From DATHXC01 sp035459965 (lineage in GTDB: Bacteria; Pseudomonadota; Gammaproteobacteria; Burkholderiales; Methylophilaceae), in contig DATHXC010000013.1 of the NCBI GenBank assembly GCA_035459965.1, forward strand, positions 62,001 through 126,000: DNA of 64,000 bases. Direction: 5' to 3'. A program made the translations under genes and the position numbers. The notes under the pieces were generated by a model. That model searched no databases, was not told the origin of the DNA, and saw nothing but the letters and a program-made list of their open reading frames with translations. Below are positions 52,771-61,009 of the stretch, piece after piece; the stretch's first letter is position 1; each line of letters starts with the position of its first letter.

Positions 52771-55700
52771 TTAGTTACTAGAAATTAAACCTTCTGCAAG
52801 CTTTTGAAATACACCAGCATCTCTCCAGTAATTTCGGTTGCCTACTACGTAAAGAGCCTCTTTTGATCTTGTTATAGCTACATTTAATAAATTGGGTTTA
52901 CTCCCTGCCCAGGCTCTGGCACCACGTTGTTCTTGATTGGGCGCCCCCAATATAAAAATTATTGCTTCTGCTTCTCGACCTTGAACAGTATGAACAGTGC
53001 CAACTCTTTCATAGGGCCACTGAGCAGGATTATCTACCCAATTATCTAACACTCCACTTGTCCTAATTAAAGTTCTCATAGAATCTTGTACGACGACAAA
53101 TGGAGTGACGATGTAAATGTCTGGTTTAATGCCTGCATCTTTTAACTGTCTCAACATATCTAAAACAGTCATGCCTTCTTTTTCGCTCCATTTGTCAGAG
53201 CCAGATGACTGTAATGATATCCATCTGGATTCACCTAAAATCTCTTTTATAGGTGAGACTCCAAATTGTTTAGCTTGAACCATCTGCCCTTCATAAGCCA
53301 AGCCGTTAGAAATGTTAAACATTGGAGATGAGCAACGACGGTGCACAAGCAATGGAATGCCGACCTCTCTGGCGCCATGCACAGTCTGAAATGTGCCATA
53401 AAAAGGGGTGGCACTGTCTGCTAGAGTCTGGGCAGAAGCGCTTGGAGCGTTATATACATTTGGGTCTACGCCAAATTGTAGGCAAATTGATTCAGTAAGT
53501 TTTTCAGGCAGTGTAACAATAGGTTCGATTTGTATTGGGTCCCCAACTACTACAGCACGTTTTGTACGAATAATCGCACCCACTGCTGATTGAGGTAAGG
53601 CTTGTCCAGCTTCATCAATCAGTAACCAACCAAGCTCTTCACGACCTACCTTTGACAGCATCTTGCTTATAGATGCAAATGTCGTTGAAAAAAGTGGTAC
53701 TACTAGGCTAAAGGTAGACCAAAGACTAGGCAGTACCTTATCTTTTGCTAGTGAGCCTAATGATCTAACCCCATAGGTTTCAAAGAACACATTAAGGTTA
53801 TGGCGAATCGGTAATGCTGCGGCATCTATAAATGCTTTATGTAATTTAATGCTCATCTCAAAAAGATCTTGCCTAGATTTAGCCATAGCTTGATCAAGCC
53901 ATGGGGCAGCCATTTGCTTGTCTCTATGTGCAAGCTCAAAAAATGACTCGTCTATAGTTATGCCTGTGTGTGTTTTTAAAATTGCCTCACATGTTGCTTT
54001 GTCATTTTTGAGTTTTAATGCGATAGCATCTCGCTCTTTTAAAATTTGATGGTTTTTATCCTGTAGGGATTTAAGACGATGACTTATTTCATGAAAGCTT
54101 TCACGAGCTATATTTAATGCTGTTTTTTTATCACGAAGATCATTCTCACGAAAACTATCTTCTTGTCTCCAAACTTTGAAGTCTTCAGTTCTGAATAATC
54201 TTTTTAAAAAACTGGGTCGTGTGGATAGATTTCTTTCAAATAGTTGTTCGGCTTTTTTCTTTAATGATTCTTTGTGAGTGAAATCATTTTTTTGATGTGA
54301 AACAAGTTCAGTCGTCCGATTTATTTCTAATTGTGTTTTGTGAATTTGATCAGTTAAATTAATTAAGGATTGCTCTCGGGTATTAAAGTTTTGCATCAAG
54401 GTATACGCTAGCTGGATGTCGTGTCGTAACTTTTCAACTTTTGCTAATGCGGCCTTAAAGTTCTCTCGAGCCATCCTCCAGAGATTTAGCGCTTCTTTTT
54501 TATCTTTTGGTGGGTGTTCCATAGTAACGACATGTGGCTTCCTGCTGATGAGATTAGCTGGATCTGAGTTGTCGACAAACTCGGGGCATTGACCAGCAGC
54601 AGCTCGCAGATAAGTGTTCATTCCTAAATCTTCATCTGCCCAAAAAGACTTCTTGAACTCATTCTTGTTTTCGCCATTTCCCAAGACTGCTGCAACCATT
54701 CCCCAAGTGTTACGCTTCAATACATTGTCAGAAATGGATTTGAAATAACGCAATTCAAATGCGTCGAATGCAATTGCATCAATACTTGGCAACTCGGCAC
54801 TTACATTCTCAACAGCTTTATTATTGGAAGAGGCTACTATCATTTCGTAACCTACTAGTTTCGGATCAATCAAATACAGGTCAATTAAACTTGAGTTCCG
54901 TTTAACAGTTTCACCTGTTTTTTTAAAAGCACTCTCTGGGTCATCGAAAGTTGCCAATTGCTCAGCTCTTGAAGTAATGACGGCTGCAAAGATGTCCCTA
55001 AGTAAAGTGGTCTTTCCCGTACCAGGAGGCCCATTAATTGCGCTAATGCCATTCGTCGCCAATTCGTCAATGGTTAAATTGACCGCAACTTGTTGTAGCA
55101 AAACTAAAGGATGGCGACCATAGGCTGGCCAGCTTCCCTTCGGGAATTTTGCTGGCTCAAGAGCTTCGCTTAAAGCCAAATTATCCAGCATTAAATTTTT
55201 TCTATTACCTACAGATCGCATTCCAAGATAACGCAACAAATTAGGGGTGGCGGTATTAGTGACAACCATCTCCTTGGCAAGCAGTAAATCCTTTAAAAAA
55301 AATGAATTTAATAAAAGGGCTTCTGGGGGAGTTTTTAGAGTAAAAAATTGATATGTTCTGACTAGAAATTCAGGTTTTTTGACGACAGATTCTGGCAAGT
55401 TCAACTGCTTTGATAACCATGCTGATGTGGTTTCAATAATTTTTAAATCTAATGGTTTAGGTTCGCCCTTGGAGTCAGGTTGCACTAATCGCTTTGTTAA
55501 TGCTTCGATTATTGTTTTTTCAATTGTTGCCCATTCCCCTAATTCACTTAGTCTGCCAATCAGTGCTTTTGGAAATCCCCATGCAAACGAAGCTATCGAT
55601 ATTGGATCTTTCTCAATGGGCTTGCCATGCTTGTCTACCATGATTGTCGCGATAACCGTCTCACCACGAGCCCCAATAAAATCTTCCCTGCTGTCTGAAT

Positions 55701-56253
55701 AAACATCTAATAGCATTTTTACAGCAGGCTGGAGTTCTATAGTGCCAAGGATGACTTGATAATAGAGAACTTGTTTAGGTTTGCTAGGCTCACCATGTAT
55801 CCACGGCAAACCGTTCTTCAAGAGAGCAATTCGACTTTTTACTCCATTCGCTAAATTTTCTGGTTTATTAAAGCTGGGAGGCGATAGCACCTCTTGAGCT
55901 ATCCAATGTTTTAGGATTTCGGAAGGAGAGTTAGTGATAGCCGGAGGTGCAGGCAACGTAAAAGGCAATGAAATTTCTTGGGTTTTAAAATTGGATGTTT
56001 CTGCCGGGACACTAATATCAAGTTCTTCTGGTGAGATCTCAACTTGTATTCTTCCAGGTTCGATTTTTTTGTAGAGGTCTTTGATAGGGCCTGCTAGAAC
56101 TTTATTTACTTTAGCTTTTAATACTAATGCCCTTTTAGCCTCTCTATGCTCAAGTTCATCAGATAGCTTTTTCAATATACTTGGATTGTCAAAATTCTCT
56201 TCAAACAGATTTTCTAAATCTACAATGGACTTATTGAAATATTCCCGAGACAT
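52771..56253 (-). CDS. large UPF1-like superfamily 1 helicase/ATPase with coiled coil
   Basis: An 1160-residue SF1B helicase-like protein. Walker A NGPPGTGKTTLL near 405-416, Walker B IDEAGQALPQSAVGAI near 877, motif III GDPIQIEPIV, HRRCSSPMF near 970, TVHTVQGREAEAIIF near 1087 and NVAITRSKEALYVVGN near 1122. Between the Walker motifs a long charged, probably coiled-coil insertion spans about 590-800. The N-terminal 380 residues match nothing I know. Base composition is much more AT-rich than yoaA. It starts 57 bases after mazF on the same strand with a GGAG ribosome site. No nuclease domain was recognised. A defence role is inference from context. Confidence 0.85.
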   Translation of the reverse strand: MSREYFNKSIVDLENLFEENFDNPSILKKLSDELEHREAKRALVLKAKVNKVLAGPIKDLYKKIEPGRIQVEISPEELDISVPAETSNFKTQEISLPFTLPAPPAITNSPSEILKHWIAQEVLSPPSFNKPENLANGVKSRIALLKNGLPWIHGEPSKPKQVLYYQVILGTIELQPAVKMLLDVYSDSREDFIGARGETVIATIMVDKHGKPIEKDPISIASFAWGFPKALIGRLSELGEWATIEKTIIEALTKRLVQPDSKGEPKPLDLKIIETTSAWLSKQLNLPESVVKKPEFLVRTYQFFTLKTPPEALLLNSFFLKDLLLAKEMVVTNTATPNLLRYLGMRSVGNRKNLMLDNLALSEALEPAKFPKGSWPAYGRHPLVLLQQVAVNLTIDELATNGISAINGPPGTGKTTLLRDIFAAVITSRAEQLATFDDPESAFKKTGETVKRNSSLIDLYLIDPKLVGYEMIVASSNNKAVENVSAELPSIDAIAFDAFELRYFKSISDNVLKRNTWGMVAAVLGNGENKNEFKKSFWADEDLGMNTYLRAAAGQCPEFVDNSDPANLISRKPHVVTMEHPPKDKKEALNLWRMARENFKAALAKVEKLRHDIQLAYTLMQNFNTREQSLINLTDQIHKTQLEINRTTELVSHQKNDFTHKESLKKKAEQLFERNLSTRPSFLKRLFRTEDFKVWRQEDSFRENDLRDKKTALNIARESFHEISHRLKSLQDKNHQILKERDAIALKLKNDKATCEAILKTHTGITIDESFFELAHRDKQMAAPWLDQAMAKSRQDLFEMSIKLHKAFIDAAALPIRHNLNVFFETYGVRSLGSLAKDKVLPSLWSTFSLVVPLFSTTFASISKMLSKVGREELGWLLIDEAGQALPQSAVGAIIRTKRAVVVGDPIQIEPIVTLPEKLTESICLQFGVDPNVYNAPSASAQTLADSATPFYGTFQTVHGAREVGIPLLVHRRCSSPMFNISNGLAYEGQMVQAKQFGVSPIKEILGESRWISLQSSGSDKWSEKEGMTVLDMLRQLKDAGIKPDIYIVTPFVVVQDSMRTLIRTSGVLDNWVDNPAQWPYERVGTVHTVQGREAEAIIFILGAPNQEQRGARAWAGSKPNLLNVAITRSKEALYVVGNRNYWRDAGVFQKLAEGLISSN

Positions 56254-56310
56254 CCCTGCTCCTTAAGCTTTTTTAATCTGAAGAATGTCGATAATGGCTA
56301 TTGATTTTAC

Positions 56311-56640
56311 TTAAGCTAGCATTTCAAGTAATACTGGATGCCAAGTCTCCAATTCAATCTCCCCCAACTTACCACTTAATCTCTGCTTGTCTATCGTCCG
56401 AATCTGATCCAGTAAAATGCGTGCATGTTTGCCGTCAAATTTAACTTCCGGACGACATCCCAAGGGCTGGCCTTTGCTGGTGAGTGGGGCGATGATGACG
56501 CGGGGTAGAGCAGCGTTCATATCATCAGCTGAAATAACAAGCGCAGGCCTGGTTTTGCGAATTTCTGTGCCCACTGTTGGATCAAGATTGACCCAATAGA
56601 CCTCGCCGCGTTTTATTGGGTTCGGGGTCACCATTCCCAT
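56311..56640 (-). CDS. mazF: MazF/PemK family toxin
   Basis: A 109-residue endoribonuclease toxin: KRGEVYWVNLDPTVGTEIRKTRPALVIS at the N-terminus (usual MazF sheet and loop, with the catalytic Arg in the RKTRP stretch), VIIAPLTSKG, ILLDQIRTIDKQRL and a C-terminal helix. It cuts mRNA at short motifs. Its 5' end overlaps the antitoxin gene by 13 bases, typical of coupled toxin-antitoxin translation. Confidence 0.94.
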   Translation of the reverse strand: MGMVTPNPIKRGEVYWVNLDPTVGTEIRKTRPALVISADDMNAALPRVIIAPLTSKGQPLGCRPEVKFDGKHARILLDQIRTIDKQRLSGKLGEIELETWHPVLLEMLA

Positions 56641-56870
56641 TCATCCTGTTCAATAGCAGTTTCTTTGAGGCCTGCCAAAGCATCAAACTCTTTTTCTGGT
56701 TTAACGTTGTCAAACCAACCTTGGCGATGCTGTGGGGCGACGGGCTCAATAATGATACGATTGTTTTCCACTCGCATTTCAACGGAATCACCAATTTCGC
56801 AAGCAGCCAGCAAGGCTGCTGGAATCAGTACCCCACGGGAATTGCCAATTTTTCTTAATGATGTACGCAT
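56628..56870 (-). CDS. mazE: MazE-type AbrB-fold antitoxin
   Basis: An 80-residue protein with the SpoVT/AbrB DNA-binding fold at the N-terminus (TSLRKIGNSRGVLIPAALL, IGDSVEMRVENNRIIIEP) and a flexible acidic C-terminus ending in KETAIEQDEWEW, the part expected to wrap the toxin. It should autoregulate the operon. A purine-rich AAAGGTGA ribosome site lies just before the ATG. The helicase gene downstream may share its transcript. Confidence 0.94.
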   Translation of the reverse strand: MRTSLRKIGNSRGVLIPAALLAACEIGDSVEMRVENNRIIIEPVAPQHRQGWFDNVKPEKEFDALAGLKETAIEQDEWEW

Positions 56871-56969
56871 AGAATCACCTTTTTATGTTGGTACAATGTT
56901 ATTACTATATATCTGAAATAGCAATCTCTGGATGTTGCAAAAATCATCACCTTAGAACATAGTGCGGGG

Positions 56970-58382
56970 ATGAATCCATTAATGAAAAAGATCACTTTTC
57001 TCTGCTTGTGCCTGGTGCCGATTTTAATCTCAGGCTGCGCCACCAATGCCATGACTGGCCGCAGCCAGCTGAGCCTGGTTTCTGAAAAATCTGCTATCGC
57101 GCAAAGCTCCAAGCTTTATTCTTCCATGATTGAAGGCTACGGTAAGAAAGGCAAGGTCAGCACTGACCCAGCCTTGAATGAGCGTGTGCAGAAGATCACC
57201 AATCGCTTGGTGGAACAGGCGATTTTGTACCGGCCTGATTCGCAAAGCTGGAAGTGGCAGGTGAGCGTGATTGAGGATGACGCCACGAATGCATCGTGTA
57301 TGCCTGGCGGAAAAATGGTGGTGTTTACCGGGTTGATCAATAAGATCCAGCCCACGGATGATGAACTGGCGCAGGTGATGGGGCATGAGATATCGCATGC
57401 ACTGGCTAATCATGGGGCAGAGAAGATGTCGGTAGGCATGGTGACCAGCGCAGCGGTGGCGCTGGTTTCGGTGGCGGTTGCAGCTAGTGGCGGGGGCGAC
57501 ACCAGTGCCTATCAGCGCCGACAGCGGCAGGATATTAGTACTGGTGCTGCGGGGTTGGCTGCGGCGGCCTTTATTGGCCTGCCTAATAGCCGCGGTGCAG
57601 AAACTGAAGCGGATAAGCTGGGCATCGAACTGGCTTCTCGCGCAGGGTATGACCCGGCAGCTGCGGTAACGCTGTGGAAAAAGATGATGGAAGCCAATGG
57701 GCAGAAATCCAGCTCCGATTTCATGAGTACCCATCCTTCACCACCCAACCGTATTGCTGCGTTGGAGGCCCTGCAGGGGCCGATGAATTTGATATATGAG
57801 GAAAGAAAAGCCTATTACGCCAATTACACGCCCAGCTATCAATATGTCAAAGTGGATGCGAAAGTTGCAAGCAATGACCCGATATTGAATTCGTCTAATG
57901 TGCGTGTGGTGGATGACCCTATCCTCAGTGCGCCAAACGTAAGAATTATTAATGATCCATCAAATCCGGGAGCGCCATCGAATACGCTTGCGAGCCCCCC
58001 TGAAGTGCCAGATGCAGGAAAGGCGCTGGTGTTCTATTCACCAAAATTTGAAGAGTTCAAGAAAGGTACACTGGAGTTGGCCTGTGCAGATTGCAGTTTC
58101 AAGTTTTATTTGAGCCAAAGTGACCTCAAGAAACTCTACGAGAAGCAAGACTGGCGCGTGCTGGCTCAGAATGTGATCAAGACTGATTACAAAATCGACC
58201 TGTCATATTTCTATCTTGCCGCTGCGGCAGAAGGACTTGGTTTCAACGAAGCCGCCAAGACCTACTCCGCAAAAGCGGTGGAGTTAGCTGCGACCGATGA
58301 GCATGCCTGCGCCAAGGCCAAGATGATTAAATGCGATGGCATCGAGATAAGCGCTGCATCAGAGACTAGCCCTGCACCTTAG
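56970..58382 (+). CDS. M48 family zinc metalloprotease, lipoprotein
   Basis: A 470-residue protein with a lipoprotein signal (ITFLCLCLVPILISGC, Cys near 23) and an M48 domain (about 60-280): CMPGGKMVVFTGLI, the zinc motif GHEISHALANHGAEKMS near 135, a third ligand in SRGAETEADKLG, and a conserved THPSPPNRIAAL. It resembles LoiP/YggG-type periplasmic quality-control proteases. The C-terminal part has two imperfect copies of a DPIL..NVR(V/I)(V/I) segment near 308-332, then a helical region with four Cys. ATG at 56982 is an alternative start. Confidence 0.88.
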   Translation: MNPLMKKITFLCLCLVPILISGCATNAMTGRSQLSLVSEKSAIAQSSKLYSSMIEGYGKKGKVSTDPALNERVQKITNRLVEQAILYRPDSQSWKWQVSVIEDDATNASCMPGGKMVVFTGLINKIQPTDDELAQVMGHEISHALANHGAEKMSVGMVTSAAVALVSVAVAASGGGDTSAYQRRQRQDISTGAAGLAAAAFIGLPNSRGAETEADKLGIELASRAGYDPAAAVTLWKKMMEANGQKSSSDFMSTHPSPPNRIAALEALQGPMNLIYEERKAYYANYTPSYQYVKVDAKVASNDPILNSSNVRVVDDPILSAPNVRIINDPSNPGAPSNTLASPPEVPDAGKALVFYSPKFEEFKKGTLELACADCSFKFYLSQSDLKKLYEKQDWRVLAQNVIKTDYKIDLSYFYLAAAAEGLGFNEAAKTYSAKAVELAATDEHACAKAKMIKCDGIEISAASETSPAP

Positions 58383-58418
58383 TCAGAGTTAAATCAGTTA
58401 GCATTAAATCCCGCAACG

Positions 58419-58432
58419 TTGACCTATATCAA
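58419..58432. promoter_or_regulatory. FNR/ANR box upstream of ccoI
   Basis: TTGACCTATATCAA has one mismatch to TTGAT-N4-ATCAA and lies 34 bases before the ccoI ATG, suggesting activation of the operon at low oxygen. Confidence 0.7.
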
Positions 58433-58466
58433 TATTGCAGAATAGGTCTCCCGGTAGTCTTGCGTC

Positions 58467-60797
58467 ATGCAAGCTACCATTCCCTTACCGTTATTAATAC
58501 TCCCTACCCCCCATCAAAGCCATGCAGGCGCTTGGGCCGTGCTTGACGACCCTGCAGAGTGGGGCAGTTTTAGCCAGCAAACAGATGCACACGCCGATGC
58601 GTGGGAGTCGCGCATGGCTATTGAGGGTATGCATTGTGCGGCCTGCGCACTGAGTGTAGAGGCTGCTCTCAGGTCGGTGCCAGGTGTCATCAGTGCAGAT
58701 GTGAGTGCAACTAGCGGGCGTGCACGTTTGGTATGGACTGCGAAAGTTGCCAAACCTTCCGACATGATGCGTGCTGTCAGCAACATTGGTTACCGCGCAC
58801 TGCCCGCCACAGATGCCTTCATGCAGGACAGCCGCCGTAAAAATCAGCGACTGGCGCTGTGGCGCTTGCTGGTCGCCGGTTTCTGCATGTTGCAGGTGAT
58901 GATGTATGCACTGCCTGCTTATGTGGCGAGTCCAGGGGAGATGACTGCAGATATGCAGAACCTGCTGCGCTGGGCGTCCTGGATATTGACTTTACCTGTG
59001 CTGTTTTTCTCATGCGGACCATTTTTCAGCAGTGCGCTCAATGACCTCAAACAGCGGCGTATCAGTATGGATCTGCCAGTGACACTAGGCATATTGATTA
59101 CTTTTATGGTGAGCACCGCTGCTACCTTCGAGCCAGCAGGCTGGTGGGGTCATGAGGTTTATTTTGATTCGCTCACCATGTTTGTGTTCTTTTTGCTGAC
59201 AGGTCGCTGGATAGAGTTGCGTATGCGCGACCGCACAGCGGGTTCGCTGGATGCGCTGATGCGTCGCCTGCCGGACAGTGTAGAGCGCCTGAACAAGGAT
59301 GGCAGCTTTACCAGGATAGCTGCACGCAGGCTGGTGGTGGGGGATGTTGTGCGCATACTTCCGGGTGAGGCATTCCCGGCCGATGGCACTATTCTGTTTG
59401 GTAATACCAGCGCGGATGAGGCCCTGCTCACCGGTGAATCTCACCCGGTTGCCAAGCGTGCAGGCGCTGAAGTGATTGCCGGTAGCCATAACCTTGCGGC
59501 CGCGGTGCAGATGCGTGTGGACAAAATCGGGCAGTCGACGCGCTATGCGCAAATCATCGCATTGATGGAACGCGCTGCAATAGATAAGCCACGTCTGGCT
59601 TTACTGGCTGACCGCATTGCACGCCCCTTCCTGTTGGCGGTATTGCTTGCAGCAGCAGGTTCGGCGGCTATTCTGTGGCATACCGACCATAGTCATGCCT
59701 TGATGGCAGCGGTTGCCGTTTTGATTGTTACTTGTCCCTGCGCCTTGTCCCTGGCCACACCTGCCGCCATGCTTACTGTATCCGGCACACTCGCTCGCAG
59801 TGGTGTGCTGGTACGCAGGATGCAGGCACTGGAGGCACTCACCAAAGTGGATACCATCGTGTTCGACAAGACCGGAACACTCACTCAGGATCGCATGGTG
59901 GTTGGCCGCATATTTGTAGAAACCAACTCAAATCAGGCTGTGCTGACCGAAGCCCACGCATTGCATATCGCGGCTTCAATGGCCAAATTTTCACTACATC
60001 CTGTTTCCCGCGCACTGGTAGCGGCCGCAAGGGAATTGCCAGCGTCTAACATTGATGTAGGCGTCAATCGCGTGCAGGAGCTATCCGGCTTCGGCCTGAT
60101 GGCCGATTCAATCTACGGCGTATTAAAGCTCGGTTCAGATAAATTCTGTAAGTTTGATACAGCCTTAATTGATTGCTTGGCACACGATACGTCAATGGTG
60201 CACCTGGTATCGAAGCACGGCAGGCTGGCCAGCTTTGAGATCGTCGAAGCTATTAAGCTCGATGCGGTTTCTGCGATTGACGAGATACGCAAGGCTGGCA
60301 TAGACATTGAGATATTGTCGGGTGATCTTCCGAAATCAGTGGACGCTGTAGCTATTGAGCTTGGTATTTGGTATGCCAAGGCAAACTATACGCCACAAGA
60401 TAAGCTTGCTCGTTTACAAGCCTTACAGCAAAAGGGTCGCACCGTCGCCATGGTGGGCGATGGCTTGAATGATGGCCCAGTGCTGGCCAGCGCGCATGTG
60501 TCTATTGCAATGGGACAGGCAGTGCCACTAGCACAGGCACAGTCCGATTTTGTCATATTGGGTGGACAGCTGGCGATGGTGCCGCATTTGATTCACCAGG
60601 CCAAACGTACCATGCGTATCGTCAGGCAGAACCTGGTTTGGGCCGCCACTTATAATGCCATCTGTGTGCCACTTGCCGTGGTTGGTCTGCTGCCAGCCTG
60701 GCTGGCTGGCCTGGGCATGGCATTAAGCTCCCTACTGGTCATCCTCAATGCCGCACGGCTATCTCGTAGCTTTCCCCTAGCGACACAAAAAAACTGA
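58467..60797 (+). CDS. ccoI: copper-transporting P-type ATPase CcoI (cbb3 assembly)
   Basis: A 776-residue P1B-type ATPase that supplies copper for cbb3 oxidase assembly. After an extended N-terminus there is one heavy-metal domain with GMHCAAC (Cys57/Cys60), then membrane helices, the CPC metal motif (TCPCALSLATPA, Cys423 and Cys425), the phosphorylation site DKTGTLT (Asp about 467), and hinge GDGLNDGPVLA near 675. The long N-terminal tail and the position before ccoS and ccoN distinguish it from CopA. Its TGA overlaps the ccoS ATG. Confidence 0.95.
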   Translation: MQATIPLPLLILPTPHQSHAGAWAVLDDPAEWGSFSQQTDAHADAWESRMAIEGMHCAACALSVEAALRSVPGVISADVSATSGRARLVWTAKVAKPSDMMRAVSNIGYRALPATDAFMQDSRRKNQRLALWRLLVAGFCMLQVMMYALPAYVASPGEMTADMQNLLRWASWILTLPVLFFSCGPFFSSALNDLKQRRISMDLPVTLGILITFMVSTAATFEPAGWWGHEVYFDSLTMFVFFLLTGRWIELRMRDRTAGSLDALMRRLPDSVERLNKDGSFTRIAARRLVVGDVVRILPGEAFPADGTILFGNTSADEALLTGESHPVAKRAGAEVIAGSHNLAAAVQMRVDKIGQSTRYAQIIALMERAAIDKPRLALLADRIARPFLLAVLLAAAGSAAILWHTDHSHALMAAVAVLIVTCPCALSLATPAAMLTVSGTLARSGVLVRRMQALEALTKVDTIVFDKTGTLTQDRMVVGRIFVETNSNQAVLTEAHALHIAASMAKFSLHPVSRALVAAARELPASNIDVGVNRVQELSGFGLMADSIYGVLKLGSDKFCKFDTALIDCLAHDTSMVHLVSKHGRLASFEIVEAIKLDAVSAIDEIRKAGIDIEILSGDLPKSVDAVAIELGIWYAKANYTPQDKLARLQALQQKGRTVAMVGDGLNDGPVLASAHVSIAMGQAVPLAQAQSDFVILGGQLAMVPHLIHQAKRTMRIVRQNLVWAATYNAICVPLAVVGLLPAWLAGLGMALSSLLVILNAARLSRSFPLATQKN

Positions 60798-60934
60798 TGG
60801 ACATTCTTTTTCTGCTCATTCCACTCTCTGTCGTGCTGGTATTGCTGATACTTGCAGGGCTATGGTGGGCGATCAATACGGGGCAGTTTGAAGAAATCGA
60901 GGCAGAAGGTGAGCGAATTCTGCATGATGATTGA
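60797..60934 (+). CDS. ccoS: cbb3 oxidase assembly protein CcoS
   Basis: A 45-residue protein, too short for standard ORF calling. It starts MDILFLLIPLSVVLVLLILA, one membrane helix, then GLWWAINTGQFEE and an acidic tail ending ILHDD, as in CcoS. It overlaps the ccoI stop (ATGA at 60797). CcoS is needed to insert haem b and copper into CcoN. The FNR box begins inside its final codons. Confidence 0.92.
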   Translation: MDILFLLIPLSVVLVLLILAGLWWAINTGQFEEIEAEGERILHDD

Positions 60935-60944
60935 TTTGTATCAA
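60931..60944. promoter_or_regulatory. perfect FNR/ANR box upstream of ccoN
   Basis: TTGATTTGTATCAA is an exact match to TTGAT-N4-ATCAA. It overlaps the ccoS stop and lies 66 bases before the ccoN ATG, consistent with a class II FNR-type promoter starting near 60979. Confidence 0.9.
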
Positions 60945-60975
60945 ATAGGACGCAAACAAATTTAGGCACACTCCA

Positions 60976-60994
60976 TCTTGTGAAATTCACAAGA
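60976..60994. promoter_or_regulatory. 19-base perfect palindrome before ccoN
   Basis: TCTTGTGAA-A-TTCACAAGA, immediately upstream of the GGGG ribosome site of ccoN. It may form a leader hairpin (7-bp stem, five-base loop) or be an operator at the predicted transcription start. Confidence 0.6.
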
Positions 60995-61009
60995 AAAAGG
61001 GGTAACTAA

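Noticed and set aside
57030..57734. 234-codon open frame on the minus strand inside the M48 protease gene
   Set aside because: Composition rich in His/Arg/Cys and no ribosome site; the M48 motifs on the other strand are decisive.
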